NCBI RefSeq assembly: GCF_003952465.1
Contig: NZ_CP034448.1
Span: 2,829,001 to 2,893,000 of the forward strand
Direction of reading: 5' to 3'
DNA: 64,000 nt
Source: Mesorhizobium sp. M1B.F.Ca.ET.045.04.1.1
GTDB taxonomy: Bacteria; Pseudomonadota; Alphaproteobacteria; Rhizobiales; Rhizobiaceae
The notes under the pieces are model-generated. The model saw nothing but the letters and a program-made list of their open reading frames with translations, was not told where the DNA came from and did no database searches. Below, one piece after another: positions 1 through 6,481 of this stretch; the stretch's first letter is position 1; every line of letters starts with the position of its first letter. Position numbers and translations under genes: made by a program.

Positions 1-78
1 ACTGTTGCCAACGAACGTTCGGCCCGAGTCGAGATGGCAATGCTCCTGCCATTTTAGCAAATGCTGGCCCGGAACCGT

Positions 79-483
79 CTAGCGAGCCTGTGCGATCGAA
101 CTTGTGCCCCTCGGCGCGAAGAAGCACGTCCACCTGAATCTCTGATAGGCTTCGAACTTCATATGGGGAGTGATCGTTCGGTAAAACGTCATCAGACGCT
201 CGCAGATATGGTACCGATCGTCCGGCGCGGCCTGGACACGCTCCCTTGGAATGAACCACTCTGCTTCTTGTGGCTCGTTCATGTAGGCGGGGCGAGGTAA
301 TCTGACGTAATAGCCGCCTTTGGTCTCCCTGACGACATCGGAATCGATAGGGTGGCAATCCTTGTTGCCGCAGCAATCATATTGAAGAACCGGGTCAGTC
401 TTGCCGGTGTACCAATCGTGGGCGTTCGCATCGTTGGCTAAGACAAGCCACATCAATGCAATAGGTCTTTGGAACTGTCGCAT
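79..483 (-). CDS. Small secreted cysteine-containing protein, unknown function
   Basis: A 134-residue protein with a short hydrophobic N-terminus (about residues 7-21, ending ANA before HDWYTG) that looks like a signal peptide, so it probably acts in the periplasm or outside the cell. The mature part carries a CCGNKDCHPI motif, a central YYVRLP segment, YHIC and a late CFFAP motif. The same motif order occurs in the protein at 641-1006, so the two are probably paralogues. I do not recognise a named function; this type of protein occurs as a hypothetical in rhizobial genomes. An ATTAG-N6-CTAAT dyad lies 29-44 bases upstream of the start and may regulate it. Confidence 0.7.
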   Translation of the reverse strand: MRQFQRPIALMWLVLANDANAHDWYTGKTDPVLQYDCCGNKDCHPIDSDVVRETKGGYYVRLPRPAYMNEPQEAEWFIPRERVQAAPDDRYHICERLMTFYRTITPHMKFEAYQRFRWTCFFAPRGTSSIAQAR

Positions 484-511
484 GGATCAGCCTCTCGCGT
501 TTGCATAGCAT

Positions 512-527
512 ATTAGTAAATGCTAAT
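512..527. promoter_or_regulatory. ATTAG-N6-CTAAT dyad, candidate operator (copy 1)
   Basis: A perfect 5+5 base inverted repeat with a 6-base spacer (ATTAG taaatg CTAAT), just upstream of the minus-strand secreted-protein gene that starts at 483. The preceding bases (atagcat) are shared with the copy at 2381. A third, near-perfect copy lies at 18497. The placement suggests a transcription-factor site; which regulator binds is unknown. Confidence 0.45.
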
Positions 528-640
528 CTACTAAATGAAGCCGCATCGCCCAGCGCGACATCCAACGGGTCACCTGGCTTGACCGCGAATGGTGTTGTGG
601 ACGATGACGACTTTCGGTCGCCGCCGGGAGCGGCTCTTCG

Positions 641-1006
641 ATGCACTTGGTCAGCACTCGACAACGCGCTGGGCTCGCAACCCTGATGGCCACGGTTGCG
701 GCGCTGGAGAGTGGTTCTGCGTTAGCGCATAGCGCTGATCGGACCTGGACCTATCCGCCAGCGTGCTGTCACGGCGATGCAGTCACCGGCGAATGTGACA
801 GGATACCTGCCACGACAGTAACGCCCCGGCCAGATGGCTACGTCATCATCTTGCGGCCGGGCGATCACCGGAAAGTCACTCATCAGAACCGTTATTTCGT
901 TCCCTACGACGTGGTGATTCCATCCGGTGATGACAATTTTCACATCTGCCTGCATCCCACCGAAGAAGACGGGAATTGCTTCTTCGCGCCCGTCGACGCG
1001 ATGTGA
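641..1006 (+). CDS. Small secreted cysteine-containing protein, paralogue of the neighbour
   Basis: A 121-residue protein with an N-terminal hydrophobic stretch ending SALAHS (about residue 30), consistent with a signal peptide. Mature motifs are PPACCHGD, a YVIILRPGDH segment, FHICLHP and CFFAP. These match the order CC...HIC...CFFAP in the divergent protein at 79-483, so the pair looks like a duplicated family split across one intergenic region. The start is the ATG that gives a plausible signal peptide. Function is not known; four or more cysteines suggest disulfides in an exported fold. Confidence 0.7.
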   Translation: MHLVSTRQRAGLATLMATVAALESGSALAHSADRTWTYPPACCHGDAVTGECDRIPATTVTPRPDGYVIILRPGDHRKVTHQNRYFVPYDVVIPSGDDNFHICLHPTEEDGNCFFAPVDAM

Positions 1007-1319
1007 CTCTTTTCAGGCCTCTCGGAAGTCGTTGAGGGAGGCGTTGGCGAGGCTTCTCTCCATGGAGCGTGGTCGGCGGCGCATTCGAAACAAGCAGTAT
1101 TCGCAGCGGTGCCGTCCGGCCACCTTTCAGCATCCGAGGTAGCGCGGACCTGAGTCCGCATCGGGCGTCTCGAGGCGCGCTCTCGGTGATCCGCGCCCAT
1201 CGATGAAGCGAGCCGCCGCTCGGTGGCAATCGCCGAAGACGCGCGATCCCGATCCGCAGGCGCTGCTGGCCCATCCGAGTAAGCCGGCGCGGCCACTGCT
1301 CCTCACCTCCCCGTAAGCG
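1007..1319. other. Gene-poor stretch
   Basis: No open frame here has a recognisable product. It separates the secreted-protein pair from the remnants that follow. I see no repeat or RNA gene in it. Confidence 0.5.
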
Positions 1320-1640
1320 CCTGTGACGTGCAGAGGGGACTGCCGTCTAGTTCAGCACCCCTCTGATCAATCTCCTCGACACTCCTTGTCCCCGTCAGCG
1401 CCATGGTGACGGAGAGCTCCTTGCGCAGGATCTCGATCGCTTTCGCCACGCCGGCCTCGCCGCCGGCGCCGAGGCCGTAGACGTAGGCGCGCCCGACCAG
1501 ACAGCGCGGGCGCCCAGTGCCAATGCGCGCATCACATCCTGGCCCGAGCGCACGCCGCCGTCGAACAGCACCTCCACCTCCGAGCCTACCGCTTCACGAC
1601 ACGAACCCAATATGGCGGATCGAAGTCGAGCCGGAGCCAC
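1320..1640 (-). pseudogene. C-terminal remnant of an FMN-dependent alpha-hydroxy-acid (L-lactate) dehydrogenase
   Basis: Read on the minus strand, one frame encodes [20 protein letters not shown] followed by LGARA. A neighbouring frame then continues [19 protein letters not shown], an EILRKELS segment and [11 protein letters not shown]. Together these reproduce the end of the FMN-dependent hydroxy-acid dehydrogenase barrel (DGGVRxGxDV, GRAxxYGLxAGGExGV, LxGxxSVxEID). The switch near position 1500 is a one-base frameshift. The N-terminal two thirds, including the catalytic region, is absent, so this is a dead fragment. Confidence 0.65.
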
Positions 1641-1848
1641 AGAGCGAAGCTCAGGGCGGGCAATGCAACGATGGACGTCGAAAAGAAGGCGGGGCCGTCT
1701 GCCAAATCTGCAAAAAGAATAGCCCAAGCCGCACCCCCCGCACTGCGCGTGCGAGCGTCAGGAAGCGTGAAAACACGCCCCCTTTGCGGGGAATAGATCG
1801 GGAGCGCCGATAAGCGCGGTATTGCGGCCCGCCGCCTTGGCCGCCAGG

Positions 1849-2319
1849 CTACCGCCGCCAGAAGTCACGGTGGGCAGCGAGAAGCTCGTCCTCAATTTCG
1901 GGGAAGGGGCCGTGAACCTCGATCTTCTTCTGCCCGGAGCCGAGCACAACGCGCGAGGACAGGCTCATCGTCGGGTTTTCAGGATGGTCCCCAGTCAGCG
2001 CGAGAAGCTTGGTCTCCTCGAAGCCGTAGACCAGACGGCCGATATTCGCCCAGTAGAGCGTTCCGGTGCACATCGCGCAGGGCTCACCGGTTGAGACCAG
2101 CGTGCAGGTCCAGAGAAACTCCGGCGAATAGGCTTCCGCCGCGCGCCGCGCAAGTTCGGTCTCGGCGTGATGCACGGTGTCGATGTTGCCTTGGCGCATG
2201 AGGATCGCGTCGTCGGGACCGACCAGCACCGCACCGAAGGGATGATGGCCATGCGCGGCAGCGTCGCGGGCAACAGCATCTGCCGCGAGTATGTGAGCGA
2301 TCATCCGGTCGCGCGTCAT
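1849..2319 (-). CDS. Nucleoside deaminase (cytidine/deoxycytidylate deaminase fold)
   Basis: A 156-residue protein with the zinc-dependent deaminase signature. HAE (about residue 51) supplies a zinc ligand and the catalytic glutamate, and GEPCAMCTGTLYWANIGRLV (about residues 77-96) has the PCxxC zinc cysteines. Length and layout fit the guanine/adenosine (TadA/GuaD-like) nucleoside deaminase group that hydrolyses an amino group on a base; the exact substrate cannot be read from the sequence. It stands alone, with gene remnants on both sides. A dyad of the ATTAG-N6-CTAAT type lies 62-77 bases upstream. Confidence 0.85.
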   Translation of the reverse strand: MTRDRMIAHILAADAVARDAAAHGHHPFGAVLVGPDDAILMRQGNIDTVHHAETELARRAAEAYSPEFLWTCTLVSTGEPCAMCTGTLYWANIGRLVYGFEETKLLALTGDHPENPTMSLSSRVVLGSGQKKIEVHGPFPEIEDELLAAHRDFWRR

Positions 2320-2380
2320 ATCAATACTCCTGTACTCCTGTGTGGCCGCCCCATGGAAACCCTCGCCTTGGATATAGCAT

Positions 2381-2396
2381 ATTAGCGAGCACTAAT
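2381..2396. promoter_or_regulatory. ATTAG-N6-CTAAT dyad, candidate operator (copy 2)
   Basis: A perfect ATTAG cgagca CTAAT inverted repeat in the upstream region of the deaminase gene. It shares the leading atagcat bases with the copy at 512. Identical arm sequence and spacer length at two promoters support a regulatory role; the regulator is unknown. Confidence 0.45.
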
Positions 2397-2573
2397 TCTA
2401 TGACGGAAGTCGCATCGGCCGGCGCATAGGTCCAATCAGCCATCCTCGGTGCTAGTTGGCTGACGGCCGCGTCTTTGCCGGGACGATGCAGGTCAGGCCC
2501 GGCTCAGCGCCGTCTTCGGCCGCGTGCAGGCACTGGAGATTGCCTTCCATGATGCCGCCTATGGAAACATTGT

Positions 2574-2780
2574 ATGAGCGAGCCTCGGATAGACGCCGAG
2601 CGTTTCTTTAATCGTCTCGATGCCTTCGCCAGGATCGGCGCCGCGCCCAAGGGAGGTGTCAACCGGCAGGCGCTTTCGCCGCAGGACCGGAGCGCGCGAC
2701 GCCTTCTGACGGAGCTTAGTCGGGCACGAGGTTTCGGTGTTGCTCAGGACGCGATCGCCAACTTGTTCATTCGCGCGAAG
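2574..2780 (+). pseudogene. N-terminal remnant of an M20-type amidohydrolase (N-carbamoyl amino acid / allantoate hydrolase)
   Basis: The frame from the ATG at 2574 encodes about 70 residues resembling the start of M20-family zinc hydrolases. Recognisable parts are a RIDAERFFNRLDAFARIGA segment, GGVNRQALSPQDR and then IANLF. In intact members (over 400 residues) this region precedes the metal-binding core, which is missing here. The similarity stops near 2780, where sequence resembling a recombinase tail begins in another frame. No function is expected. Confidence 0.5.
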
Positions 2781-2785
2781 GCAAG

Positions 2786-2890
2786 GTTCGCGTAGCCTTC
2801 AAACAACCTTTTGATTTACTTGCGGAAACGGTGGCGGCTGCGACGCTGGCGGTGCATCCGAATAGCGGAAGTGCGATCGGATCGGTCTGA
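2786..2890 (+). pseudogene. Possible C-terminal remnant of a site-specific recombinase
   Basis: A 34-codon frame beginning VRVAFKQPFDLLAETVAAAT and ending in TGA at 2888-2890 resembles the tail of large serine recombinases, which often end with a VxFxxPFDLLAE-like segment. It abuts the M20 hydrolase remnant directly. The fragment is short, so the assignment is tentative. Confidence 0.35.
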
Positions 2891-2936
2891 CGTTTATGAA
2901 ACCACCGCCTAATTCATGGGGCGCCGATTTCACGAG

Positions 2937-3611
2937 TCAACGATCAGTCCGCGCAGGAAGCTTTCGAGCATCGTCGAACGGCGGAGAGACTTCGCTTTCC
3001 CGTTCAGCCAGGAGGTTAAGGTCGGCGACGGGCAGTCGCGCCAGGGTTTTGTCCACGGCCTTGCCCCACCACTCGTCGGCGTCGAGAACATACGTCGCCC
3101 ACATGCCGTAGCGGGCAGCACGCGCCCTTGCCTGCGCAGCGAGATAGCCCGGGCGCCAGTCTGACGCCGTGACCCGTGCCCAGCCCGACCGAAGCATGCG
3201 AAGCGCGAGATCTTGCCCTGCCGCGGCGCAAACGCCGGTCAGCGCGGCCGCCCCGGCAGCGGACGTCGAGATCGTGCAGACAACCTGCCTGCGGCCAACA
3301 GCCCTTTTCAGCCATGCCTTTGCCAGCGCTCCGCAGGGGATGGGTTTGAGCTCAGAATGCGACCCATAGGCCGTTGGATCGAACGACCATTGTGCAAGCT
3401 CGCAACTGTCGATGCCAGCCAGGCGGACCATCACGGCTTCTCGCGGAAACCAAAGCGTGTGGCCGTCGATGATTGCAACGCCGCCCGCGATTGTAGCGGC
3501 TCGTACCCTTGCGGGCTGAGCCTTGCTGCCCGCAGCGTCGGTGGCGCCGGCGAGACAAGGCGCGGCGATCGCCAGTTGCAACAGGACCAGGCCTGGCGTT
3601 GATATCCTCAT
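2937..3611 (-). CDS. Secreted SNase-like (thermonuclease-fold) protein 1
   Basis: A 224-residue protein with a signal peptide (hydrophobic residues 8-20). The body carries VRLAGIDSCELAQW, which matches the thermonuclease motif RLxGIDxPE and keeps the first active-site Arg, Asp and Glu. The late ARYGMWATY segment is the GxW motif at the end of the SNase fold. The second active-site arginine, expected before the conserved hydrophobic-Cys strand, is replaced (AALTGVC), so activity is doubtful. It is the distal gene of three minus-strand SNase-like paralogues and overlaps the next gene by 4 bases. The group is divergent from the type IV secretion operon; a periplasmic role linked to DNA or the secretion channel is inference. 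Confidence 0.75.
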   Translation of the reverse strand: MRISTPGLVLLQLAIAAPCLAGATDAAGSKAQPARVRAATIAGGVAIIDGHTLWFPREAVMVRLAGIDSCELAQWSFDPTAYGSHSELKPIPCGALAKAWLKRAVGRRQVVCTISTSAAGAAALTGVCAAAGQDLALRMLRSGWARVTASDWRPGYLAAQARARAARYGMWATYVLDADEWWGKAVDKTLARLPVADLNLLAERESEVSPPFDDARKLPARTDR

Positions 3612-4153
3612 TGGGCGCCTCGCTTGGCCTGCCTTGCGCGTGCAAGCAGGAAGGCAGGATGCTGGACGTCACCGAACTGCCAGAGGCCGGCATTTCTGTT
3701 GCGGGCCATCTGTTCGACGACGGCGTAGGGCGGGTATTGCGGGAGCCCGTCGGGGCCGACGGCTGCGAAGGCAAAGCCCGACGCGATGAGGAGATCGGCG
3801 AGATCGAGCCTGTCGGAACCGACGGTTGCCGAGCACGCGACATAGGTCGTGGCGGCACTCGTGAAAAGCACCGCGCAAGTCGGCCTTGTGTCGCGCACAT
3901 AGGCGCCAAGCACCGCCAAGGAGGCTTCGCCGCAGTCCCGTCTCTTGCCGCTTCGGTCGGTATAGGCGCTTCCGCGCAGGCAAGCCTGGACGCCGTAGAG
4001 GCGATAATGGCGTCCCTCCGTGGTCCAGCTGTCGCCGGTCTCTAGCGTCACACCGGGCAGGAGCGTAAAGCTCGCGGAACCGGCTTCGCTGCTAAAGTCG
4101 GCCGAAACCGTGATTGCCAATATTGCTGTTCGGATTACGGCTTGAATTTTCAT
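3608..4153 (-). CDS. Secreted SNase-like protein 2 (active site degenerate)
   Basis: A 181-residue product from the ATG at 4153, which gives a signal peptide (residues 1-25). A longer upstream frame exists but would run into the neighbouring gene. HYRLYGVQACLRG occupies the place of the SNase RLxGIDxPE motif but has lost the Asp and Glu. The ARNRNAGLWQF segment near the C-terminus fits the end of the fold. No second catalytic arginine is apparent. It overlaps both flanking paralogues by 4 bases, indicating translational coupling. It is probably a non-catalytic, exported SNase-fold protein. Confidence 0.7.
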   Translation of the reverse strand: MKIQAVIRTAILAITVSADFSSEAGSASFTLLPGVTLETGDSWTTEGRHYRLYGVQACLRGSAYTDRSGKRRDCGEASLAVLGAYVRDTRPTCAVLFTSAATTYVACSATVGSDRLDLADLLIASGFAFAAVGPDGLPQYPPYAVVEQMARNRNAGLWQFGDVQHPAFLLARARQAKRGAQ

Positions 4154-4761
4154 TGGCCCTTGATCCTTGGGTCGGCCCACATGCCATAGCCGCTGCGGCC
4201 AATCTTTTCGGCCTCCATCAGGTCGGGACGGGCAGGGGAGCCGTCCGTCTTTCTGGCGATGCGGTGGCTGCCGAGGGAGACCAGTTGCTCCTCGAACATG
4301 TCCACTGAATCGAGGCTTCCCGGAAAATTGTAGTAGCCATAACAGGTCGCATCCTGGACCTGCGCTTGCTGCTCGGCGAGGAATGCGCGGCACAGGATCA
4401 CCCTTGGCGACTGCAAAAGGGTCATCAGTCCATGCCTGGCAAAGTCCGAGCAGCTCCCGGCGTAATTTTCTTTGCGATTCACCATGTCGCCTGCGCAAGG
4501 CTCGATGCCGAACAGGCGCAGCGACAGCTTTCGATCGACCCGGATTTCCGTCGCGGAGGCCGCCTTGTAGCCATTGGACGAGGCGTATCCTTTGCGATCC
4601 ACAACCCTTGACTGGCCATCGTAGTATTCCACGACCAGCACCGTCTTGCCGGGCGTCGCAAGCGAACGGATGTAAGCCTTGTCGACAGGTGGCGCCGCGA
4701 AGGCGGAGGAAGCCGCGGCAGCCGCGGCCATGCTGAAGCCGATCTTCAGACCAAAACGCAT
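4150..4761 (-). CDS. Secreted SNase-like protein 3 (active site degenerate)
   Basis: First gene of the minus-strand trio, 203 residues from the ATG at 4761. That start is chosen because AGAAGG lies about 8 bases upstream and the N-terminus is a clean signal peptide ending SAFA. LSLRLFGIEPCAGDM corresponds to the SNase metal-site motif, with Asp changed to Glu and the catalytic Glu lost. GRSGYGMWADPR matches the terminal motif of thermonucleases. Several cysteines suggest disulfides. The start faces the type IV secretion operon, so both transcription units share the region 4762-4887. Confidence 0.7.
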   Translation of the reverse strand: MRFGLKIGFSMAAAAAASSAFAAPPVDKAYIRSLATPGKTVLVVEYYDGQSRVVDRKGYASSNGYKAASATEIRVDRKLSLRLFGIEPCAGDMVNRKENYAGSCSDFARHGLMTLLQSPRVILCRAFLAEQQAQVQDATCYGYYNFPGSLDSVDMFEEQLVSLGSHRIARKTDGSPARPDLMEAEKIGRSGYGMWADPRIKGQ

Positions 4762-4811
4762 TTCATTACCCTTCTGCTTAATGTTTCCCCGAATTCTCTT
4801 TGCATTCCGGC

Positions 4812-4840
4812 TTGACATACCAGGTATCCTCGATCATTTT
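4812..4840 (+). promoter_or_regulatory. Candidate promoter of the virB operon
   Basis: A perfect -35 hexamer TTGACA (4812-4817) is followed after 17 bases by CATTTT (4835-4840), a weak -10. It lies about 50 bases before the virB1 start. The -35 match and spacing are good and the -10 is poor, so this is tentative. No vir box was recognised. Confidence 0.3.
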
Positions 4841-4887
4841 CCAATCAAATTGATTAGTCAATGGGTTTTCGCGGGAAAGGACCGGCA

Positions 4888-5814
4888 ATGGCGCGCAGGC
4901 CGAAATTCGCAAACGGCGCGAAGCTTGCAGCACTGTTGGCAGCGTGCTCCCTGGCGGCATTTGCTCTGCCGGCCGAGTCGACCGAGAAACAGCTTATATT
5001 ACAAGATGTTAGGCAAACTGACGCGCAGAAAGCCGACGCCCCCGCAGTGCGGGCCACAAGTGGCTCACCGCGCGAAAAGGATTATGTCCTCAAGGCTTCG
5101 GATACGATCGCCAGCATCCAGCTGACCGGCGCAAGAGACGACCGAGAGCTCAGCGTCGCCCACCAATTTGATAACGCGGAAGATCGATCCAGCGTTAGCG
5201 CTAAGGACCAATCCCAGTCCGCAGGCTCCAATCAATTTGGTAACGTCGGTCCAACGCGGGCAATGTCGGGCACTGGCGCTCGCCCCGGCGCATGTGGCCC
5301 GTCCCCCTACGAGCCCGACCAGATCGCAGCCCTGGTGATAGCGGCCGCCAAGCGTCACCAGGTCGAGCAGTCGCTTGCGGTGGCGGTGGCAGCCGTCGAG
5401 AGCGATTTCGACCGAAATCGCAACTCACCCGCCGGTGCCCGGGGACCCATGCAGCTGATGCCGCAAACTGCGGTGCGGTTCGGCCTCGATGACCCGTGCG
5501 AGCCTGTCGCCAACATCGACGCCGGCGTACGCCATCTTGGAGAGCTGATCGAGGAGTTCCAGAACCCGATCCTTGCGGTGGCTGCCTACAATGCCGGCGA
5601 GGACCGCATCTATCAATATGGCGGCATCCCGCCCTTTTCCGAGACGGTCAGCTACGTCGCCAAGGTTCTGAACCATCAGCTTGGCATCTCGGTCCCGCGG
5701 CGCGCGAAGAACGGCTCACCTTACAAAGGATCCGCAGTTTCGCCTCTCGCCGATCGCGGCGTGATCACCCCTGACCGCCGCCGCCAGTGGGCGGGCGGGG
5801 TCATGCAGTTTTGA
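4888..5814 (+). CDS. virB1: VirB1-like lytic transglycosylase of the type IV secretion system
   Basis: About 308 residues from the ATG at 4888, which follows a GGAAAGGA ribosome site; an in-frame ATG at 4861 would add nine residues. After a signal peptide and a low-complexity region, the C-terminal half is a soluble lytic transglycosylase (SLT) domain. It shows AVESDF with the catalytic Glu, GARGPMQLMPQTA, AVAAYNAGE and IPPFSETVSYV. The enzyme cleaves peptidoglycan so that the secretion channel can cross the periplasm. It is the first gene of the operon and is followed by virB2 after 26 bases. Confidence 0.88.
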   Translation: MARRPKFANGAKLAALLAACSLAAFALPAESTEKQLILQDVRQTDAQKADAPAVRATSGSPREKDYVLKASDTIASIQLTGARDDRELSVAHQFDNAEDRSSVSAKDQSQSAGSNQFGNVGPTRAMSGTGARPGACGPSPYEPDQIAALVIAAAKRHQVEQSLAVAVAAVESDFDRNRNSPAGARGPMQLMPQTAVRFGLDDPCEPVANIDAGVRHLGELIEEFQNPILAVAAYNAGEDRIYQYGGIPPFSETVSYVAKVLNHQLGISVPRRAKNGSPYKGSAVSPLADRGVITPDRRRQWAGGVMQF

Positions 5815-5840
5815 GCCGAAATTTTCCAAGGAGCGCTACC

Positions 5841-6179
5841 ATGCAGCCAATCTCGAGTGCGACGCAAACGATGAGGGGGCGTGTTGTCCTCATCATCTGC
5901 CTCGGCGCGGCCTTCCACGTTGCCGGCGCGGATCTCGCTTTCGCCCAGGGTTCGGGTGGCGCCTTTGCGCCGCTCGAGACCGCGGTTCAGATGATCGTCG
6001 ACTTCATCACCGGCCCGTTCGGCCGGCTGCTGGCGATCATCGCGGTGATCAGCCTTGGTTTCCTGGCTTTCGCGGGACGCCTGTCATGGTTCACGGCAGG
6101 CGCGGTCGTGCTCGGCATCGGCCTGGTTTTTGGGGCGCCGGCGATCGTCGACCAGATGATCTCGGCCGTCGGTCAATAG
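5841..6179 (+). CDS. virB2: VirB2 pilin subunit
   Basis: A 112-residue prepilin starting at the ATG after AAGGAG. A long signal sequence ending near FAQ is followed by two hydrophobic segments separated by a short GRLSWF loop, the usual TrbC/VirB2 architecture. Mature VirB2 assembles into the conjugative pilus. The position between virB1 and virB3 confirms the assignment; sequence identity in this family is low. Confidence 0.85.
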   Translation: MQPISSATQTMRGRVVLIICLGAAFHVAGADLAFAQGSGGAFAPLETAVQMIVDFITGPFGRLLAIIAVISLGFLAFAGRLSWFTAGAVVLGIGLVFGAPAIVDQMISAVGQ

Positions 6180-6190
6180 GTGGCCTGAGA

Positions 6191-6481
6191 ATGACCGACG
6201 AAAAACCGACCCTGACGCCGCTGGTGATTGGTCTGACGCGGCCGCCAATGATGTGGGGTATTCCCTTGAATGCATTCTACATCATCGTGGGCGTCACGCT
6301 GATTGCCTTCCTGGTGACCGCGAGCTTCTGGTCGGCGTCAATCGCACCTTTTGTCTATCTCACGCTGTTTGGCTTCTGCAGCCGAGACATTCGCATCCTC
6401 GACCTTGCCCAGGTTGCCGGCCGCCGCACGCCGCGGACGCCGAACCGGCTCTTCTGGCGCACGAACTCCTACGGACCATGA
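6191..6481 (+). CDS. virB3: VirB3 inner-membrane component
   Basis: A 96-residue protein with the VirB3/TrbD pattern: a short N-terminus with LTPLVIGLTRPPMMWGIP, then two closely spaced membrane segments (about residues 24-58) and a C-terminal CSRDIR/FWRTNSYGP region. It works with the VirB4 ATPase in pilus biogenesis. The stop overlaps the virB4 start (ATGA). Confidence 0.9.
   Translation: MTDEKPTLTPLVIGLTRPPMMWGIPLNAFYIIVGVTLIAFLVTASFWSASIAPFVYLTLFGFCSRDIRILDLAQVAGRRTPRTPNRLFWRTNSYGP

Noticed and set aside
4762..4887. Possible vir box or plasmid-type operator upstream of virB1
   Set aside because: No match to the vir box consensus or a convincing palindrome was found. Only a candidate promoter is reported.
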